From: Hirundichthys speculiger
Lineage: Eukaryota; Chordata; Actinopteri; Beloniformes; Exocoetidae
DNA: 64,000 nucleotides
Direction: 5' to 3'
Assembly: GCA_018398805.1 (NCBI GenBank)
Contig: JAGFBZ010000258.1
Coordinates: forward strand, 124,001-188,000
A model generated the notes under the pieces. It did no database searches and was not told where the DNA came from. It saw only the letters and a list, made by a program, of their open reading frames with translations. Positions 23,891-36,169 of the stretch are shown here, piece after piece. The position numbers were made by a program, and so were the translations under genes. Within the stretch, counting starts at the first letter, position 1. Every line of letters starts with the position of its first letter.

Positions 23891-24540
23891 TTTTATTCAC
23901 AATTATTCACATACAATAAACATTTCTCTCAGTGCCTAATAACTGTTTGCATTGTCCTTTTTATATTCATTTTACCCAGCATTCAATAACACTGTCTCTT
24001 CTCTGTCTATCTAGACATTCACATTTTCATGTCCATAGAACATTCAAAATTCAATATCCCATTACATTTAATAGAAAGTAAAATATCCGGTCATCATTAC
24101 TTTTTAATGATAACACACTTTTTGTCATCTCAACAATTCTTTTTTAACATTTCTCCTTTTCCAAATTTCGTTTTTGGTTATTTAATTTATTGCATATTAC
24201 TGTGCACTTTTACTTTAAAGATGCTACTAGCACCAGGATTTGATACAAAACAGTAACTGTATCACCCCTGAACACTATTTACATTTAAACCATTCCCCAA
24301 AAAAATAAAATGGAGCCAGCACATTAATCAAATTGAAACATTTGTCTAACTGAAGTGGAAGAGCGATGCCCAAACATGACGAGACATAGCAACAAGTAGG
24401 AGACGCCATCTTAGCGCACCACAATACAAAACACTGATGCAAACTGTTAAATTTCTATAAGCTTCCTTTACAGCACAAACCTTACCAAAAGCGACATAAA
24501 CACCTAGTGCTATCTCTGTGTGGATTGTGAAGGATTACCT

Positions 24541-24618
24541 ACCTGGAAAACAGGCAAATAATTCTGTAAAGAGGAACGGTGGAGTTGCAGACCGTTTTCA
24601 CCGTTCCTCTGTAGATAT
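24541..24618. repeat. 80-bp direct repeat, copy 2, with hairpin
   Basis: This is the second copy of the block at 23811-23890. Here GAGGAACGGTG and CACCGTTCCTC form a clear inverted pair around a short loop, about 730 bp from copy 1. The two copies could be the ends of an element inserted in the LINE relic, but direct rather than inverted orientation argues for an LTR-like or duplication origin. Confidence 0.55.
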
Positions 24619-24748
24619 GGAGGGAAGCGGGCTGCGCATGCGCACAAGGGACTCAGAGAAACAGGTCAAATGGTCCTGCACTGCCACCTACTGACCAAAG
24701 TTATATTATATTCGGATGAAAAACTGAATATCACACACAAATTGGGTC

Positions 24749-25062
24749 TTAAAAGAATAAATAAAATAGAGACAATTCCAAAACATTAAATACAAAAACA
24801 CAATCACGCACTAATGTGATGACATCACAAGTACATCCTTTGTCGTGCTTTTGGCTGCTATGTGGTCTGTCCGGTTGTCCCATTTCAATTTGTGGTCCAG
24901 GATGGTCAACATCAGTTGACATTTGCTTTGTTTTAGCAGTGTTCAATAGCAGACCTGGTTTCTGGCACCAGCCCGGGAACCAGTCCAACACTGGACCGCG
25001 CTCCTCTGCTCCATCACCGGTGCCGTGTCATCTGCATATTTAATAAAGTGCCAGTTCGGGGA
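24749..25062 (-). pseudogene. LINE reverse transcriptase fragment with YADD box
   Basis: On the minus strand, HFIKYADDTA is encoded around 25016-25047, with the YADD codons at 25027-25038. This is the polymerase active-site box of non-LTR reverse transcriptases. After a frameshift the frame continues with WFPGWCQKPGLLLNTAKTKQ, the W-C...LLLN..KTK block that follows YADD in this clade. A further frameshift breaks the segment that should read into the thumb. Sequence resemblance and order match the fingers fragment at 26059-26490, so both probably come from one LINE. It is not functional. Confidence 0.75.
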
Positions 25063-26058
25063 AAGTGGTAGTGCATTGCATTTCGTGGATAAAATAAATA
25101 AAGCGGAGTGGCCTAGCGCATCCCTGACAGGTGCTACTTGAAATGATCTTTATTGTTAGACAGCGATGCCCGTACTCTGACCTGCTGGACTTTGAGTTTA
25201 TTCCTCCTGTCGTTCTAACATTCTGTAAATCCTTAAAATAAAGCGGACTGCTGTGATTTTAAAGGCCAAATCTATTTCTCTTGAAAGAAACAACCTTTTT
25301 GTTCATTTAAAATGTGAATATTTATCTTTTCACAGTGCAGAAAGACTACTTTCATTCACACAACACAGATGTCGTAATTGTCTTCTTTACTAAAGTAGAT
25401 ATTTTATTATTATTTTTTAAAGTGCTGCATAGCTGCAAAACAATGTTTTGTCAAGAGGTAGTACTTGTATAGCCTGAGAAAGTATCAGAAATGTGCAAAA
25501 AGCAGTTTCAAATGTATTTTGTTGAAGGGCAAAAGAAAGTGTGAAAGGCTTCTCTTGAAGACGATGCTCTGGATTCTGTGTGTTCCCATCTTTGTCTTCT
25601 TCCACCTCATCTTCCAAATGAAATGCGTCTTGCCGGACGTCTAAAAATGATCATTTCTAGGTAGTTTTCAGCAGTAAAATGTGTACTCATGGCTTCAGCA
25701 CAGAGGGAACTGGGGGTACTGTCATCTGCAGCACCTTCAGAACTTCTAAATGTAGTTGTATGGGGCTAAAGTGATGCCACACCTGGCATGAGAAAGTTAC
25801 AGTTCTTACATCAGTCAGTAGCACACAAACTCGAGTGTGTCTGTGTGTTCAGCTGTTTTTTTTTTTTTTTTTTTGTTTTTTTTGTGGTGTGTAACTGAGA
25901 CACTGACCGTGATTTCAGATGCTGTGGCAAAAATAACCCAAAAGACCATCTTGGTTGTGTGCTGCTTCCATGGAGATATGAATAAACGCAATATTTCCCT
26001 TTTTTAAATCCTCAATCATAAGATTGTCCAGTGAAAGCTCTGACTGCAATATTCCAGT
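25063..26058. other. Spacer splitting the LINE relic
   Basis: In intact LINEs of this clade the first catalytic Asp box and the YADD box are about 200-250 bp apart. Here they are about 1 kb apart. The extra sequence holds T runs (25405 and 25858-25881) and an unrecognised minus-strand 66-codon frame. I could not find target-site duplications to prove an insertion. Confidence 0.4.
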
Positions 26059-26490
26059 TTAAACATCTGGAAGAACTGCATTAAAAGCTGACGAGAAGTC
26101 CTGGTAAAAAAAAAAGTTCCCATGAGGCTTTGGTTTCTGAAGGTGACTGTAGAGAAGGTGAAGAAGAGTCAGCATGGCATCCTCTCCCCCTCTGGATGCT
26201 CGGTAGGTAAACAGATGATCCATGAGGTGATGCGTTTGACTTACAGTCTGTGTTTTTTTTTTTTTAACTCTCTGCTCAGTACTTTTCATCATTAAAGAAG
26301 TGAGTGAGTAGAAATAATTCGGCTCTGAGGGTTTTAAATTCTTTGGCACCCGTACGGTAAAGGATGATTTCCATAAAGCGGAGACTTCAGGTTGAAAAGA
26401 AAGATTAAAAAGTTTTGTGAAACCGGTGCTCGCTGCCCCACACAATGTTTTAAGACATTCTCACAAATTTCTATCAGGCCCTTTTGTGAA
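26059..26490 (-). pseudogene. LINE reverse transcriptase fingers/palm fragment
   Basis: The minus-strand translation shows, in order: KGPD (start of the RT domain, near 26479), a TGA stop, LFNLSFQPEVSALWKSS, VPKNLKPSEPN, LTSLMMKSTEQ, YRASRGGEDAMLTLLHLLYS, HLQKPKPHG and the first catalytic box DFSSAFN. These are RT blocks 0-3 of a CR1/L2/Rex1-type non-LTR retrotransposon. The first ATG at 26445 is only an internal Met. The frame dies after 'AVLPDV', and an A run (26106-26114) and a T run (26252-26265) show decay. No endonuclease domain remains upstream. Confidence 0.85.
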
Positions 26491-26596
26491 TTACATATTT
26501 TAGGAAAACATGCATGAGCTTCTGTCATTAAACTCCACTCCAGCTAACGTCTGTCAGTCCAGCAGTTAGCTGCAGCAGTCCTGAAGGACTGTACAG

Positions 26597-26827
26597 ATGA
26601 CGATGAGGATGAGTTCGTACCAGGAGGCCTGGCAGCAGCAGGACGCCATCTGTAAGCAGATGGAACGCTCCTTTGGTTTGGCGCAGCCTCTGGCCTCCTC
26701 ACCACAGCTGTCCGACTCTCGTGGTCCTCTCACACGGGCCCGGGCCGCGGCTCGAGCAACAGGCGGCTGCGCAGTGTTTCCAACACTGACTAAAGGCCAG
26801 GACACAGTCAAAGATATAAAATATTAG
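26597..26827 (+). CDS. Small open frame of unknown status (76 codons)
   Basis: The frame begins MTMRMSSYQEAWQQQDAICK and runs through QMERSFGLAQPLAS to a stop at 26825-26827. An AATAAA lies about 35 bp beyond (near 26862). Composition is GC-rich, acidic/basic mixed and not low-complexity, unlike most frames in this window, so it could be a decayed retrocopy exon or an isolated coding exon. I do not recognise the family. No splice acceptor, promoter or poly(A) tail with target-site duplication is evident. A chance frame is the leading alternative. Confidence 0.15.
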   Translation: MTMRMSSYQEAWQQQDAICKQMERSFGLAQPLASSPQLSDSRGPLTRARAAARATGGCAVFPTLTKGQDTVKDIKY

Positions 26828-27144
26828 CAGATGTTGAGAATGCAAGACTCCACACGCGACAATAAACTTAATAGATTTAACAGTTTGGTTCTTATGGGAT
26901 GTGGAGTGCTCAGATGTGACCCAGACTGCACAGCGCACACTAAAAAAAATAATGATAATAAACTGTGGTCAGGGTCAAGACTGTGAACATGGGGAATTGT
27001 GGAAAATCCCTTCCACTCAAATAGTCAGTCTAAAAAAACATGGTGGGGGACAGGGGAGACAAAACAACCATGACGGCATTTGGACTGTCTTAATCTGAAA
27101 GATTTTGAAAAGTTGAAACTTTTGTAACCGATCAGAGTTTGATA

Positions 27145-27507
27145 CAGTCATGGAAAAAATTATTAGACCACCATTTTTTCATTCACTTGTTCATTTTAAT
27201 ACCTGGTACCACTAAACGTCATCATGTGACTAAAACAGACAGAAAAGAAAACACTGAATGCATAAAAGCAGTGTTTTTGGCAGTACAACGCCATAGCTAT
27301 TGATGTAAAAACTTAAGTGATTTAGGTTATAATCAAGAAAACCATGGAAAATGGTAAGATATCAGCTCTTAAATAAAACTCTTATGAGCAATCTTTGTGG
27401 TTATCGTTATGTTTGTCCAAACAAATGTACCTTTAGTTGTACCAGGCATTAAAATGAACAAGAAACTGAAGAAAACAAGGGTGGTCTAATAATTTTTTCC
27501 ATGACTG
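27145..27507. mobile_element. Tc1/mariner MITE, 363 bp, TA duplication
   Basis: Both ends carry CAGTCATGGAAAAAATTATT and stay identical, in inverted orientation, for 28 bp. An imperfect continuation ('ttgttcattttaatacctgg') brings the inverted repeats to about 65 bp. TA flanks each end (27143-27144 and 27508-27509). The interior lacks any transposase frame. The high end-to-end identity means this copy is younger than most in the window. Confidence 0.9.
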
Positions 27508-27538
27508 TATATAATTGACTTTGTGAATCATGCGTTGT

Positions 27539-27648
27539 GTTGACTATTATCATGCTGTGCGTTGACTATTATCATGCTGTGCGTTGACTATTATCATGCT
27601 GTGCGCTGACTATTATCATGCTTTGCGTTGACTATTATGATCACTTGC
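27539..27648. repeat. 22-bp tandem array, about 5 copies
   Basis: The unit GTTGACTATTATCATGCTGT plus GC repeats at 27539, 27561, 27583, 27605 and 27627. It is nearly perfect, with single-base changes in the last two units. It begins about 30 bp after the MITE at 27145-27507. Confidence 0.9.
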
Positions 27649-27649
27649 T

Positions 27650-30303
27650 CGGTCAGATCAACTCGCCATGGGGCCCTTTTTCTAGTCTGGTTTAATCACA
27701 CTAAGATGTTAATGTGAAGTTAAAACAAGCACAAGAAACTTACCCGGAAAAAGGCCTTAGCACAACCTGTCTACGTAAGCCTGGAGCGGCGCTAACTCGG
27801 ATATGTTTGGGGTCTTCAGGTGGGAACCTCCTTTCACCAGTGTTTCGTTTAGTCAGTCCCATGCCAACTCCAGAAGGCTAAACGGTGATCTCTGGCTACA
27901 GCCACTGTCATTACTTTGCATACAAAATGAGTCAAAGAGCTCTTCTACCTTCAGCAAGCCCATGCTTCGTTCCTGCAAGCTCCAGGCAGTGAAAGTGTTG
28001 ATGCTACCTTTTCTAGCACCTAGCGGAAACAGACAGCCAAACTTACCAGTATGATCCCAGACTGAGAGATTCAAATGGGCCACTCCCACTTCCTCTTCCT
28101 GGCGTTCCTCCTCAGAGGCCTGACTGATGGACCACATCTCACTCCGCCTTCACCCCTTCATCATCATGAATAGAAGAAGATTATTAAGACCAAATAACTC
28201 CTATTTCTATTTGGTTCCCCAGCTGATGATCCAGACTTTACGTCATTGTCAGAAGTGGAAAATTAGTATCACATCATCGCTGATTATGGTATGTGGCTGG
28301 CGTAAGTCTAAATGACTGGAAAACTTAAATTTATATGAGTGCATGACTTGAGTTATCTATGTATAGTTTCATTTAGAGAGAATTTTGCATTTGGTTTATT
28401 CTGAAAGGCACCGGCTCTGTTGCCATGAGTTGGAAGGGTTCTGATGTGACAGTGAAACAATCTTGAATCCATACTTTTTCAGGCTTAATCCAAGAGGCGC
28501 GATTAAGAAGTTAATCGCTGAAAAGCTTGTTTTATATTTAGAAAATGTAAAAAAATAACAAATTTGATGTCAGCAACACACCCAAAGGAAAGAGTGGGGA
28601 AAAACAATCTTTGAGAGACACATTACATTACTGTTTCAGTTTTTGTGAAGGGTGGAAACTGTGTCCATTCTTGCTAAATGCTGATTTTCATTGTCTCAGG
28701 TGTTAATAACGGCTGTCTGATTCTCTTCATAATACGTTATATACCGTCAACAGGAGACTAATCAGGTCTGCAAACGGGCCGGTCAGAACTCTGCAACACT
28801 CTCCGTCCAGAAAGCCAAGCTGATGTAAGCTGTGCAGAACAAGTTCTGGCATCATCCCTCTCCACCCCATGTCAAACAATATGGCGTGTTCAATAGATTT
28901 TGTTGCTGGCTGTTTCAAGTTCACGAGTTTCTAAGGTGACAAAATTAAATCTGGTCAACTGATGCTGCAGTCCTTGAAGATCTGCTTCTTTGAGAGTTGC
29001 CTCTGTAGGATACTCTAATGACTGATTCATTGATCTCGCCAGTACTGACACTCTACTGCACTTGCATTTCCCAAGTATCCTGATAAATAAGATTAGAGAA
29101 CCCTTTCTCCGCTCCCTGCGCTGCCTTTCCTCCAACTCTTGTTATTCCGGCGGCAGGCAGCCATTAGCACGGCGGCGACAGTGATACACCCCCCAACACG
29201 CCTGGCCTCCTTGTACCGCGTTGCAATCAGCCGAAATTATCGATTTTGTTTTCGCTGTAGTTCCTAACGTCATTTACAGCACACCGACACTGCAGCTGGA
29301 GACAAGCAGCGAATTTACAGAAGAATTCCAGCAGCCTGCAGATCAAATCTTCCAGGTCCCAGGTGGTAACAGCGGGATGAAAAGGTTGATGAGGTCGCTT
29401 TTTAAATGCAATAAATAACAAAAGCTCTATTCTTGTATATCTGCCTGGGAGCACGTTTTTGGTTTTTTTTTGTTTTTTTTCCTCCCCCGTCACCTAGATA
29501 GATTTGTGACTTGTGATTTTGCCATGTGGCAGCGAGATGACAGACACAGCAGGGGGCCGTGTTTGTAATAGTTAGGTAATGCAGTGCAATTCCAGCTTTT
29601 CCTTTCAGATGATTAAATCCCTTCAACTATCAGAGGGTGGCAGGACAGGTATGCAAGTTCCATCTGAAGCCTGTAAATTAAGGAATGAGTTGTGCTTTTT
29701 CAAAGACTTGCACAGTCGTGCGTGTCTTCTGCACAGTGGGCACCCTCGTGAAATAGCGTGCAACCAGGGCCTGGCGTGGAAGTGCACAAGCCAAAACTGG
29801 TTTTCAGTGAATAGGGCTGGTAACCTTGAGGGCTTTTAATTTCAGAGAGGATCGTCATCTCTCATGGCACGGGAATTGCAAGCGTTTTCGTAAATGCTCG
29901 GTGTATTCGGCGCGCGCGTTGCTCTTGTTTGATCATTTTACACAATAAGTTTCATCTGCTGTGAAAGTTTGAAAAATGATTCATCACCAACTGATAATTG
30001 CCAACTCTGTCTAAGAACCATAATGAAACTGAATTTGGGTAAATAGAGATAAGTGGGCTGCTTTTATGTATATATATATATAAAATATATTTGATATATA
30101 AAATATTTTCATTTTGAACTATAAAGGGTTTGATCATAGACTGACGACACCAGTGGACACAGGTGCTGCAATGTAGGCTCAGCATTTTGTCCAAGGACTG
30201 CTGTCACATGTTTAAGGCCAAGGATTAAACTAGTGACCTTCTAAGTGTCAGATAAATGCTCTGCTCCATTTGTCCCTGCCATCCCAGAGTCCGAGGAGAT
30301 TTC
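27650..30303. other. Single-copy sequence, no gene recognised
   Basis: This includes a 94-codon minus-strand frame (27853-28137) opposite an 83-codon plus frame, neither recognised. A CpG-bearing stretch at 29100-29420 could be conserved non-coding sequence. A TA-rich tract lies at 30066-30110, and a T run near 29462. Confidence 0.35.
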
Positions 30304-31000
30304 TTCAGTTTATTTCAAATCAGTAGTGCCAATTCACAAATAAATGTGGTATTAAGGTATTTTACACAGAAAACAAGCTGAATACAGTCAAATTAAGGAC
30401 AATCCAACTCAGTCCAGTTCATGGTAATTCAGTAAATCCATTCATTCGAACAGAGTCCAGGTTGAAAATTCATATTATGCAAATTAACAAAACAAAACAA
30501 AAAAACAGCCTGGCTAAGGAACCAAACATTTTGCATGAAATCTTCATATCGGTATATCTTCATATCCCCCATCTCGAGCAAGCACAACTAAAAAAAACAA
30601 ATTAACAGGGATGCAAAAACAAAATAAGACTGATACACAAAAAATAATAATGTTAATTGCAGTTATACTTGGCCCAGACTTGGCCCAGAATTAAAAAAAA
30701 AAAAAACAGATTGAGGAAAGAACCCAGTGCATTGTGGGAGGTCCCCTATCAGTCCAGGCCTATAGCAGGATAACTAAAAGTGTGAGTCAAGACACTTGAG
30801 TCAGCCCTAACTGCAAACATGGTCAAAAAGTAATGTTTGAACCGTGATCTAAGGTATCTGCATCCCAAACATTAACTGGGAGCTTGTTCCACTAAGAGAG
30901 GAGTCTGGTACCAGAATGTTCTGCTTCTCATTCTGCTTTTTGAAACCTCTAGGAGCAACAGTGAGCTGCAGTCTGAGAGCGTCCTCCCAGCACGCTTCAA
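30304..31000 (-). mobile_element. Decayed LINE 3' portion
   Basis: Read on the minus strand, a C-terminal LINE ORF2 remnant VSKSRMRSRTFWYQTPLL lies near 30890-30960. It is followed by 3' UTR wording I associate with a widespread teleost LINE ('cctggactgatagg', 'cccacaatgcactggg'), ending in 'ggcactactgatttgaaata' near 30320. The 111-codon minus frame 30872-31207 contains the ORF2 tail, but its upstream half does not match the family. Several internal deletions have removed the A-rich and purine-rich parts expected in the UTR. Confidence 0.6.
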
Positions 31001-32084
31001 CTGGTTTGAAGCTTCAAAGTGTTCAAAACCCATTGACCTTAAATCATTAGTTGCATTTGGGTTTCCAACCTCCCATCCATGGTAAACTTTGATTTGCCCT
31101 GATTCATGCTCACCTCGGGCCAGATCAATAAGATTGTGTGTCAGCTCCCGACTGAAACCAGTGGCAGACATTTTCTGAGGCAGTTTTACAAAGCTGCACA
31201 TGGACACTTATACCAGTCTTTGACTATAATGTGAAAAAACACAATAAAACTACAGAATGAATCAAAAGAATAGCTATATCCCCTGACTGGGAAGAGATAA
31301 TCCATCTGGGTGTATCTCTTCCTCTATTCACTCAAACGCAGAGGGCAGGGATTGAAAAAAAAATCATAAAAAAGTCTAATTGTGAAATATGTGGAAAAAA
31401 TGTTTTGATGTCAAAAAAGCATTTAACAGAATCAGTTTCACTTTCTCAGCGCACCCCAACAAGGGTCAATCAGCACTTTGTGTGCAGTAGACTTGCAAAT
31501 ATTAAGATTTCTGCTACAGAGACTCTGACATCACATTCTGCTTTGAGGAACTTAAGAGAAAGTATGATCTTAACAGCAATTATTTCTTCAAATGCTTTAT
31601 CTTTTGTTAGAGTAACTAACAATAAAGCATTCAATAGACCTTAGGAGCCATGTGTTGGGAAAAAAAGGACAGTTTGAGAAATGAAATAATTGCAGTTTTA
31701 TCATTTACTAGCATTTCATTTCTCTCAAAATTCACACAACCATTTGACTTCAGAAGAAGAGTGGAAATTAGCCTTCACTGGAGCTCACGCTTTCTTAGAT
31801 GTCTGTGCTATAAATGGTTAATGCAAACCTGTGACTCCTGTGGATCTAAACAGATATAAAAGTGACATACAGCAACATAGCAAATTTCTTTTCTTTGGAC
31901 TCTTCTCTTCACGGGAAACCACAGCAGATCACTGGGCCGTGGCCTTCCTGACACAACCCTCCTCAACACCTACCTGAGCACCGCGGAACGTGATTGTTGC
32001 TTTCTTTACTGGAAGAAAGTCACAAAGAACATCTACATATGACCCCTTGGTGACTGGTTTTGTTGTTTTTGTTGTTTTTTGCAG
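31001..32084. other. Single-copy AT-rich sequence, nothing recognised
   Basis: No repeat ends, exon or RNA gene are visible. Short plus-strand frames (31405-31644 and 31650-31859) are AT-rich and unremarkable. Confidence 0.4.
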
Positions 32085-32150
32085 CGTGGGGTTCAGCCCT
32101 CCAACCTTGTGGTTGTAAGACAGTGGACTCTACCCACTGATCCACAGCTG
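32085..32150 (-). repeat. tRNA-derived repeat remnant
   Basis: On the minus strand, TGGATCAGTGGGTAGAG (32129-32145) is a good pol III A box in D-arm context. 'ttacaaccacaaggttgga' follows, resembling an anticodon-to-variable region. The B box region is damaged ('gggctgaacccc'). No SINE body or poly(A)/tail is recognisable. This is a promoter-head fragment of a tRNA-type SINE or a tRNA pseudogene, not a functional tRNA. Confidence 0.5.
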
Positions 32151-34582
32151 GGAATGCTGGGAAATTAAAACTGTTCTGGGAAGGGTTAAGAGTGATAATC
32201 GAAGATTATTTCAAAACCCATTTCACGGGACCCGGAGCCCTTCTTTGTCTGGTGCTTACTGAAAGATGCACAATTATAACAAAAGTGAATGAGCATTCAT
32301 CGGCCACAGTCTGCTTAGGGGGAAAAGTGAATTTCTATTTCTGGAGTTGTCTCTTATGGGCTGTTTTTCATTCAACTTCTAACTTCTGTCCTCTGGATAA
32401 AAACTGTTGCCTTCCCACAGCCGTCATGCAGAATGACGATCTATCTTTGGTGTCTATTGTGCCAAACTAGCTGTGCAGCACATTTTCTCCAAGAGCTGAT
32501 AACACTTTCCATTTAGTAATGATTAGTTTGTGCCCCAGCGTGAGGGCTCTTTGTACCCACTCTGCAGTGACGAATCATATTTTATCAAGGAAGCAGAGAG
32601 GCTCCAAGTGTCCTATTACCAATTGAGAAGTGTGTATTTCTCTTTAAGAGTCCTATGTTTTGGAATAGCTCTCAGCCCAACAACTTCATGCTCATTTATT
32701 TTCAGGACTCTGTCAATCATGACTAAGAATTTGGGGGATATATAGTCTATACAATGAAATGGGCCTTCTGTGTGTGTCATTTCAGCGTCTCCACATGCTG
32801 GTATTTTGGCCTCGCAGACGAAAGCAGCTGTCAGGTTTCCAGGTAAAGGTGGTAAAAAGTCATCACTGTGTCGACTGTGGTCGCTGTGAATCTCTGCACG
32901 GCCCCGTAAAGATTCCAGATGTTGAGGCTGCATTAGTTATTACTTTTAATCAAAGCTTCAATACACCAGGAGGAAGGAGATGCTCACATCTCACGGGTGT
33001 CATCATTAGGACATTATTGGAAATGACTTCATTTTATTTGGAATCATTAAACGCGGTGCAGTGGGAGTCTTTTTTCCGATGTGGAATTCCTCATTGTGTC
33101 AAAAATACAGTAAAACTGTGTTTCTTTGTGCAGTGATACAACCTAATAGCATGGTGATATCATAGCAGCCTTAAAAAAGAAATAAAAGAAATGATGTTTG
33201 GAGCCAGTGTGTATGTGTGTGTGTGTGTATTTTGTACCAGCCTTTTGAGTGATAGATGCTGTATTTGTTACAGATTCAGATCCAATCAAATCGGGACTTT
33301 GTTGTGTTTAAACGTTTGTTTTTTGCACAGGTTTTTGTCTTTACCTGCAAAATGAGAAACAAATAAACACACACACAAACAGAGAGGTAAGAGAGAGAAA
33401 TGACCAAAATACCCTGCTGCAGTTGCTGCTACTTTATGATAACCATAATCAGAGCAGACCAAATCACTGAGCCCTCCCCCTCCCCCTTTGACAAAACCAT
33501 TTCTCGTGGTTCAACTTGCTGAGAATAACAAGCCCCTAAAGTTTCCAGTCTGACCACTCAACACAGCAGGAGCGCATCAGCCTGGGCGGCAGAGACGCCC
33601 GCGGTCGGCTGTTACCCAGACTGCCAACCTCTGCTGATTTGGCAGCTGCATTCTGGGAGACTGGAGTCGTTGGACTTGGTCTCAGAATTCTGCTGGAGGG
33701 AGAAATTCAGATGTTCTACATCTGTTCATGACGTTCTCCGCCTCACGAGTGGAAGACATGTCCAATCTACAAGTCCCGCCCCCCAGGACATTAATTCCTT
33801 TCCAAAATATCAAAGACGTCAAATGTTCATTTTTACACTCTGAGACTTTTAGACACTGAAAGAACAGCGAATCTAAACACGAATCATTTCATTTTCATTT
33901 TACATGGATGAAATTAAGCATACGTGTCAAATTATTTTCTGAATCAAATTTCCCCAAATCAAAAAACGGGTTTCTGGGAAATTAAATCCTCTACATGACA
34001 TCAGCAGCATTTAACACTTCACTACTTGGTTTATTTTCAATTATCAAACTTATACTCAACTCATCAAACTTACTCATTTTATAAGTAAGAAAAAAATTAG
34101 GGGTCCAATTCAGACCTGCAGTCCCTGAAAGGCAGGTGAAAATCCAAAACCTCAATCTACAACTAGTAAACTCGAGTTAATGTTCATCCAAATTCTTTCA
34201 TCTGAGCTGATGCCGTTTACTCCGAGGGGCCTGTTACCTAAGTCAACTCATGCCACTTAAGTAGTACAAGCAGCGAGCCATGAAATTGGATGAAATGTTT
34301 TTTTTTTCTGTAGTGGAATTGAATGGTTTCAGATATTTCTGATCGACAATTTAACTACTTCTCCAAAATCAGCTTCGCGGACGCATAGTGATAAAACCAA
34401 GCCGATTCAGAGGATGGATGGTTCATGAATCTGAACTCCGACGCAGCAAAATGTTCCAAATATGTCACGGGGTGACAATTGAATTTCTCTAATTCTGTTC
34501 AATTGAAAGGCCTCAGATATATCTGTAGTGAGAAAAAGAGTAGAGGGTAATAATGAACGTCTTTGAAGACAGGCACAGAGTG
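32151..34582. other. Single-copy sequence, possible conserved patches
   Basis: The segment 32530-33110 is non-repetitive, with TAAT/ATTA cores and a 125-codon plus frame that I do not recognise. A TG tract lies at 33209-33230. The rest is AT-rich with no repeat ends. Confidence 0.3.
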
Positions 34583-34760
34583 AGCCGCCCCGGTAGTACT
34601 GTGGTTAGGGCAGGTGGCCCCCGTTGCACAGGCTACAGCCCCCCCACAGCGGCCGCAGGCTCGACTACCGGCCTATGACCCTTTCCTGCATGTCTTCCCT
34701 GTTCTCTCTCTCTCCGCCCTGATTTCCTGTCTCCCACTGAAGTCTATATTTGTACAGACA
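34583..34760 (+). mobile_element. tRNA-derived SINE
   Basis: The element opens AGCCGCCCCGGTAGTACTGT with an A box ('tagtactgtggttaggg', about 34593-34610) and a B box GGCTCGACTAC (34658-34668). A body with 'tgcatgtcttccctgttctc' and a CTCTCTCTC stretch follows. This layout matches a tRNA-headed SINE common in spiny-rayed fish. The 3' end near 34760 lacks a long tail. Slight B-box changes and a compact body suggest an old copy. Confidence 0.75.
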
Positions 34761-36161
34761 CTCTAACTATTAACAGCAGCTTGTTTACTGGGGTCAATTT
34801 AATGTTTGTCGACATTATGTTCACGTCAGCTTCTTCTGCTGTTGAGTTTTTAATATTTAATTATAACGCCATCAGTGTGGATACAGTCTTTGTTACTCAG
34901 TGCAGGTATTTCAGATTTCATATGGCATCATATGACGCTGAACGGATGAAAGTTTCCTTTTAGCGCCCCAGTGTGTTCTCAAACACTCCTCAAAGCCCCC
35001 ACCACGCACTAACCTGATTCCCGTCTTTGAAATCGAGAGAGGAACGCGATTGAACTCTTCCCTTTTATTTTCCCCCTCCGCTCGTTTCTCTGTGATTGAA
35101 TGTGTTTTATCTACGGGTGTGTGTGTGTGTGTGTCTGTGGGGAGGGGGGGGTTGAGAAAGGAGGCAGCGACAGGAGGGTTCTGCTGCACAAGTCGTCGTG
35201 ATGAAAGGGGTCTTTCACTCTTTTACTCTCCCCATCTCTTCTCTTTTCAGCTGGTTGAGGCATCTCATCAAATGGCCCTGAATAGTAGACGTGACACTAT
35301 CTGTCTCTCCGCCGCCACCGCCACCTCCCAGCGTCTTGGTATCTCACCCACACATCCTTCACAACCCTTCCTCCCTCCGTATTTATCTTGATTTCATCCA
35401 GTATCTACCTGCGGGTGCCGACACCCAGCCACCCATTCACTTTCTCACAATGCCCCACAGTGACCAGTGACGGGGAGGAAACAGGAAAGAAAACCCAGTT
35501 CAAGTCTAAGGAGCATTCCCTTAGAGCCACTATTCTGCGTAAGACCTGTTATACTTTCTGTACTTTCTGTACAAAGCTCTCCAGGCAGCTTAGAGATTTA
35601 ATGTAATAAAACTTTATAAGCTGAAATGTTCTCTCTGAGAACTACATCAAGAATCTGAATTTGATCTTACTTTGTGCAGAAGTTGCAACATTGTGTTTTC
35701 GAGAGTCAGCGCCGATACGACCAATCCATAACTTGGCTTCTAAATCCAAATGTGTGACCAACTTTGCTTTTGTGGGCTGAATATGAATCTGAATCAGAGT
35801 AGCTAGACTCTGTCTGTGGGCCACATCTGCCCCGGTTCTCTGCCAAGTTTCACTCAAATTCCTTCTTTGTTTCACTGAACCACAACATCTTTGGCTGTCA
35901 CTGCAATTCTTTTTTTTTTTTTTTTTTTAAAGAAGGCACTACTGTTGGTTTGACAGATCCCCACGGGGGGAAACATACAAAAAAAAAAAGAGGATGAAAT
36001 GCATATACAGTGTCCACAGAGCTCCACAGTGAGGATAAAAATTGGAGCGGGGAAAAAAAAAAAAGAAAAACGTAGGGCACTGTCTCTGGGAACCAGAATT
36101 AGAAGATACTGCCATAGATTGTGACTAAAGATGGGAAAGCCCACTGTAGTTTTTTTCATTG
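34761..36161. other. Single-copy sequence with microsatellites, no gene recognised
   Basis: This holds a GT tract at 35117-35134 beside a G run, a T run at 35911-35929 and two A runs near 35980 and 36052. A 113-codon plus frame (35050-35391) crosses the GT tract and is not credible. No RNA gene is seen. Confidence 0.35.
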
Positions 36162-36169
36162 GTTTATAT

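Noticed and set aside
27539..27648. CRISPR array
   Set aside because: Units are contiguous with no spacers, and the setting is vertebrate. It is a plain minisatellite.
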